NCBI RefSeq assembly: GCF_001012815.1
Contig: NZ_JYJP01000116.1
Coordinates: 62,001-126,000 of the forward strand
Length of the DNA: 64,000 nt
Direction of reading: 5' to 3'
From: Vibrio mexicanus
GTDB taxonomy: Bacteria; Pseudomonadota; Gammaproteobacteria; Enterobacterales; Vibrionaceae
Shown here one piece after another: positions 61,198 to 64,000 of this stretch (positions are counted from its first letter, which is position 1; each line of letters opens with the position of its first letter). The position numbers and the translations under genes are program-made. The notes under the pieces are model-generated. The model was not told where the DNA came from. It saw only the letters and a list, made by a program, of their open reading frames with translations, and searched no databases.

Positions 61198-62108
61198 ATG
61201 AAAAATACTTCAGTTGGACTAAATCCCCAAAATCGAAAAGGTATAATATTGGCAGGTGGTTCAGGCACTCGACTTTACCCGCTTACCAAAGTTGTTAGTA
61301 AGCAGTTAATGTCGGTTTATGATAAGCCGATGATTTATTACCCAATCTCTAATTTAATGATGGCGGGTATTACGGAAATTTTGGTCATTGCAACCCCAGA
61401 AGAGATACACCGCTTTCAGCGCTTATTGGGAGACGGTTCAGATTGGGGAGTGCGATTCGAATATGTGGTGCAACCTTCACCTGATGGTTTAGCGCAAGCC
61501 TTTATTTTGGCCGAAGAGTTTTTGGCTGGTTCACCAGCAGCACTGATTCTTGGTGATAATCTTTTTTACGGGCATGACTTGGCGATTTCTTTACGCAATG
61601 CAAATGCACAAAAGCAAGGAGCACCGTGTTTGGTTACCATGTTTCAAACCCTAGATCTTATGGCGTCGTGGAATTTGATGAAGAAGGTACAGCAATATCA
61701 ATCGAAGAGAAACCTCAGCAACCAAAATCAAACTATGCAGTGCCAGGGTTGTATTTCTTTGATAATAACGTGGTTCAGTACGCTAAAAATGTAAAGCCTT
61801 CAGCACGTGGCGAGTTAGAAATTACAGATGTGATAGATCAATACTTAAAGGCGTCTACGTTAAAAGTGGAAGTGATGGGACGAGGAACAGCTTGGTTAGA
61901 TACAGGTACCTTAGATGATCTTCTCGATGCCGCCGTTTTTATTCGCGCAATTGAAAAGCGCCAAGGCTTAAAAGTAAGCTGCCCAGAGGAGATAGCTTAT
62001 CGAATGGGCTATATTGATTCAGCACAATTAAGAGATATTGCGGTACCTTTGGTGAAATCTGGATATGGAAAATATCTACTGGATCTATTGGACCACAAAG
62101 TATTTTGA
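61198..62108 (+). CDS. rmlA: Glucose-1-phosphate thymidylyltransferase (copy 2; frame break near 61622)
   Basis: This is a close paralogue of the RmlA at 40570, with the same reaction. Motifs include [34 protein letters not shown] and [11 protein letters not shown]. Here the usual LMPVYDKP reads LMSVYDKP. The frame breaks at GCACCG (61621-61626). One added A restores [20 protein letters not shown], as in copy 1, and gives 303 residues. The stop codon TGA at 62106 lies within the first unit of the heptamer array that follows. It pairs with rmlC immediately downstream. Confidence 0.92.
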
Positions 62109-62130
62109 ACCTTGAACCTTGAACCTTGAA
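62105..62130 (+). repeat. Heptamer tandem array, unit TTGAACC (3.7 copies)
   Basis: Three exact copies of TTGAACC plus TTGAA cover the rmlA stop codon and fill almost all of the gap to rmlC, whose ATG is 8 bases away. The unit is the reverse complement of the array at 38738. Confidence 0.95.
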
Positions 62131-62138
62131 GCAGTTTT

Positions 62139-62678
62139 ATGAAATTTATCGAAACAAGCATTCCAGACGTAAAAATCATCGAACCCCAAGTATTTGGTGA
62201 TGAACGCGGCTTTTTTATGGAAACCTTCCGAACTAGCCTATTTAAAGAAAATTGTGCAGACGTCGAGTTCGTGCAAGAAAACCACAGCAAATCGAGCAAA
62301 GGTATATTACGCGGTCTTCATTTCCAAACCGAGAACACGCAAGGCAAGCTTGTGCGAGTCACGAAAGGCGAAGTATTTGATGTAGCGGTGGATATGCGAG
62401 AAAGTTCCCCAACGTTTGGTCAATGGGTCGGTGTGTACTTATCTGCTGAAAACAAACGTCAGCTTTGGGTGCCTGCAGGTTTTGCACATGGGTTTTACGT
62501 GACGTCTAACGAAGCGGAATTCGTGTACAAATGTACAGATTACTATAACCCATCTGCAGATGTATCAGTTAAGTGGAACGATGCTGACATTGCTATAGAC
62601 TGGCCGCTATCTGAGCCCCCGAAACTGTCAGAGAAAGATGAAGCGGGTGTCAGCTTTAAGGAAGCTCCAAAGTTCTGA
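62139..62678 (+). CDS. rmlC: dTDP-4-dehydrorhamnose 3,5-epimerase
   Basis: RmlC epimerises the 4-keto-6-deoxy sugar at C3 and C5 on the way to dTDP-L-rhamnose. The 179 residues show the cupin signatures KIIEPQVFGDERGFFMETFR, KGILRGLHFQ with the catalytic His, VWVPAGFAHG-type loop (reading LWVPAGFAHGFYV) and TDYYNPSADVSVKWND. Length is typical (about 180). No ribosome site is visible; a heptamer array sits where it should be. The 3' end overlaps the next glycosyltransferase frame. Confidence 0.96.
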   Translation: MKFIETSIPDVKIIEPQVFGDERGFFMETFRTSLFKENCADVEFVQENHSKSSKGILRGLHFQTENTQGKLVRVTKGEVFDVAVDMRESSPTFGQWVGVYLSAENKRQLWVPAGFAHGFYVTSNEAEFVYKCTDYYNPSADVSVKWNDADIAIDWPLSEPPKLSEKDEAGVSFKEAPKF

Positions 62679-63522
62679 TGTCCCCCACTTTTATGTTTCG
62701 GTCGTGTCTCACGGACATGAACAGTTAATTTCAAAGCTAAACTCACTCGCTAAGTTACAAAAGCACAGACAAGTGACAGTATTGTGCCGAGATAACTTAC
62801 AGAGTGAAGCTTTGCGATCTTATTGCTCTCAATATAGCGTTAGCTATCAAGCAAGCGGCAGCCCGCAAGGCTTTTCAGCCAACAATAATGCTAATTACCT
62901 TTGGGCGCAAAGTTTAGGCATGAGTTCCTCAGATTACTTTGTATTATTGAATCCTGACGTTGATATCGATATCGAAGCCATTGAACAGTTGATTACACAA
63001 TGTGTGAAGCAAGATCTTTCTTTGGTGACAATAAACCTGTTCATCAATAAGAAGAGGACAGTTTTTGATGATAATTTGCGTCGTTACCCAACGCTTTTAA
63101 CATTTTTCAAAAATTACTGCTTGAAAGATAGAAGCACTGTGTTGGACAAATCTAATCCAAGTAGTTTCGACGAGATAAATTATTGGGCAAGTGGTGCTTT
63201 TTTGATATTCAATGCAGATTTGTATGAGCAGCTCAATGGGCTAGACGAGAGTTATTTCTTGTATTGTGAAGATATCGATATATGTAAACGAGCGTTAAAA
63301 CTTGGGCATAAACCGGTCTATTTGCATGAGGTTACGGCAATACATTATAGACGCTGCAAAAGTAGGAAGTTTCTTTCTAAAGAGTTTTTCTATCATGTTC
63401 ATAGTGTCCTACTACTTACTATTGCAAAATGGGGAATGAGAAGTACCAAAAGCCGAATTCATACCTCTAGCAAATCAATCCGCGCGCTGACATTTGGTGA
63501 CAAATCTGATGAAAGAGCATGA
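62638..63522 (+). CDS. GT2-family glycosyltransferase
   Basis: The readable frame gives 294 residues. It has a GT2 domain with HFYVSVVSHGHEQLISKLN, ANNNANYLWA, the metal-site LLNPDVDID, ASGAFLIFNADLYEQLNGLD and YFLYCEDIDICKRALKLGH, as in rhamnosyl- and other deoxysugar transferases. The frame start at 62638 overlaps rmlC by 41 bases. A more natural start is ATG 62678, overlapping the rmlC stop as TGATG, with AAGGAAG upstream. That requires one more C in the C5 run at 62681-62685 (MSPHFYV), in line with other base losses in this window. The donor and acceptor are unknown. Confidence 0.8.
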   Translation: MKRVSALRKLQSSDVPHFYVSVVSHGHEQLISKLNSLAKLQKHRQVTVLCRDNLQSEALRSYCSQYSVSYQASGSPQGFSANNNANYLWAQSLGMSSSDYFVLLNPDVDIDIEAIEQLITQCVKQDLSLVTINLFINKKRTVFDDNLRRYPTLLTFFKNYCLKDRSTVLDKSNPSSFDEINYWASGAFLIFNADLYEQLNGLDESYFLYCEDIDICKRALKLGHKPVYLHEVTAIHYRRCKSRKFLSKEFFYHVHSVLLLTIAKWGMRSTKSRIHTSSKSIRALTFGDKSDERA

Positions 63523-64000
63523 GCCGTCTGTAGACCTTTATGCGGTGGTTGTATGGTTCAATCCGAATAGTAAAACTATCGAGTTTTGGAATCAGCTTGC
63601 GATGCTATTACCGCTAGTGGTGGTGGATAATACCCCGAGTGTTAACAAGATTTACTCTAGCCGACAGATCGCCAATGCTAGGCTTTATATCGATAATGGA
63701 GACAACCTAGGGATTGCGAAGGCTCTGAACCAAGGGCTCGAGTTTGGTTTGAAAGGCAAAAGCGATCAAGAGTTAAAACGAACTTGGTGTATCCAGTTTG
63801 ATCAAGATAGTCGTATTGAACACTCGGTACTCATGAAAATGAAAGAAGCCGCTGAAGCAGCATCGGAGAAAACAGCGGCTATTGCCCCTTCGTACTATGA
63901 AACCAATGTGGGGCGAGTTGCGCCAGCGATAAGGGTAAAACCATTTCATATAGTAAAAATAACGCCTATCGGTGAGCGGCCTATATTAGCAAGCTATGTG
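63509..64000 (+). CDS. Glycosyltransferase, GT2/rhamnosyltransferase-like, 3' truncated by window edge
   Basis: The frame runs from ATG 63509 to the right edge, 164 codons, without a stop. It starts MKEHEPSVDLYAVVVWFNPN and contains VVVDNTP, DNGDNLGIAKALNQGLE and WCIQFDQDSRI, where DQDS is the likely metal site. This is the pattern of RfbF/WbbL-like rhamnosyltransferases. It overlaps the end of the preceding glycosyltransferase by 14 bases, so they are co-translated. The C-terminal half lies outside the window. Confidence 0.82.
   Translation, partial: MKEHEPSVDLYAVVVWFNPNSKTIEFWNQLAMLLPLVVVDNTPSVNKIYSSRQIANARLYIDNGDNLGIAKALNQGLEFGLKGKSDQELKRTWCIQFDQDSRIEHSVLMKMKEAAEAASEKTAAIAPSYYETNVGRVAPAIRVKPFHIVKITPIGERPILASYV

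Overview
The window looks like a piece of the main chromosome of a Vibrio or close Vibrionaceae relative. The evidence is gammaproteobacterial housekeeping genes in a familiar order (rpmE-priA-cytR-ftsN-hslVU, metJ/metBL/metF, glpX-zapB, groESL, frdABCD-epmA) beside a surface-polysaccharide region. I cannot name the species from sequence alone.

Layout. 1-1000: the end of a polysaccharide nucleotide-sugar epimerase/dehydratase gene. 1.0-6.9 kb: pssA, birA, murB, an acetyltransferase, a wzz-like chain-length gene, a stray birA 3' end and a DUF3135 gene. 7.2-9.8 kb: a response regulator plus diguanylate cyclase pair and a SufR-like regulator. 10.1-15.8 kb: groES-groEL, with a 3.6-kb group II intron splitting the groEL stop codon; the intron carries a reverse transcriptase and a second small gene of the DUF2188 type. 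16-33 kb: glpX, zapB, the methionine regulon, malic enzyme, rpmE, priA, cytR, ftsN and hslVU. 32.8-35 kb: three tandem outer-membrane barrel paralogues. 35.4-39.9 kb: fumarate reductase and epmA.

From 40 kb to the right edge the window is a two-part polysaccharide locus. Part A has an ops/RfaH site at 40398, then rmlA, a decayed rmlD, rmlB, a large two-headed glycosyltransferase, an alpha/beta-hydrolase-like protein, a lipoprotein, another glycosyltransferase and a sulfotransferase. A convergent yjbEFGH-type operon separates it from part B. Part B has a second ops site at 56389, then a lipoprotein, a Wza/KpsD-like exporter, an ABC-2 permease, a KpsE/Wzz-like protein, a second rmlA, rmlC and two glycosyltransferases. 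Together they suggest a rhamnose-containing, possibly sulfated surface glycan exported by an ABC/OPX-type system; no ABC ATPase gene is visible.

Two patterns run across the window. First, about 15 genes, including the essential or core genes birA, glpX, metL, hslU and frdA, are broken by single-base changes, nearly all losses in short homopolymers. Restoring one base in each core gene returns the usual family length, so these are most likely sequencing or assembly errors. Frameshifted genes are therefore given here with their full repaired extents. Second, short tandem arrays with a fixed period of seven bases but different unit sequences sit at gene junctions (38.7-38.85, 59.5, 61.15 and 62.1 kb), several immediately upstream of start codons. 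This pattern, the intron with its extra gene, the displaced birA tail and the repeated 'GW-D' module of the polysaccharide enzymes are the most interesting items.
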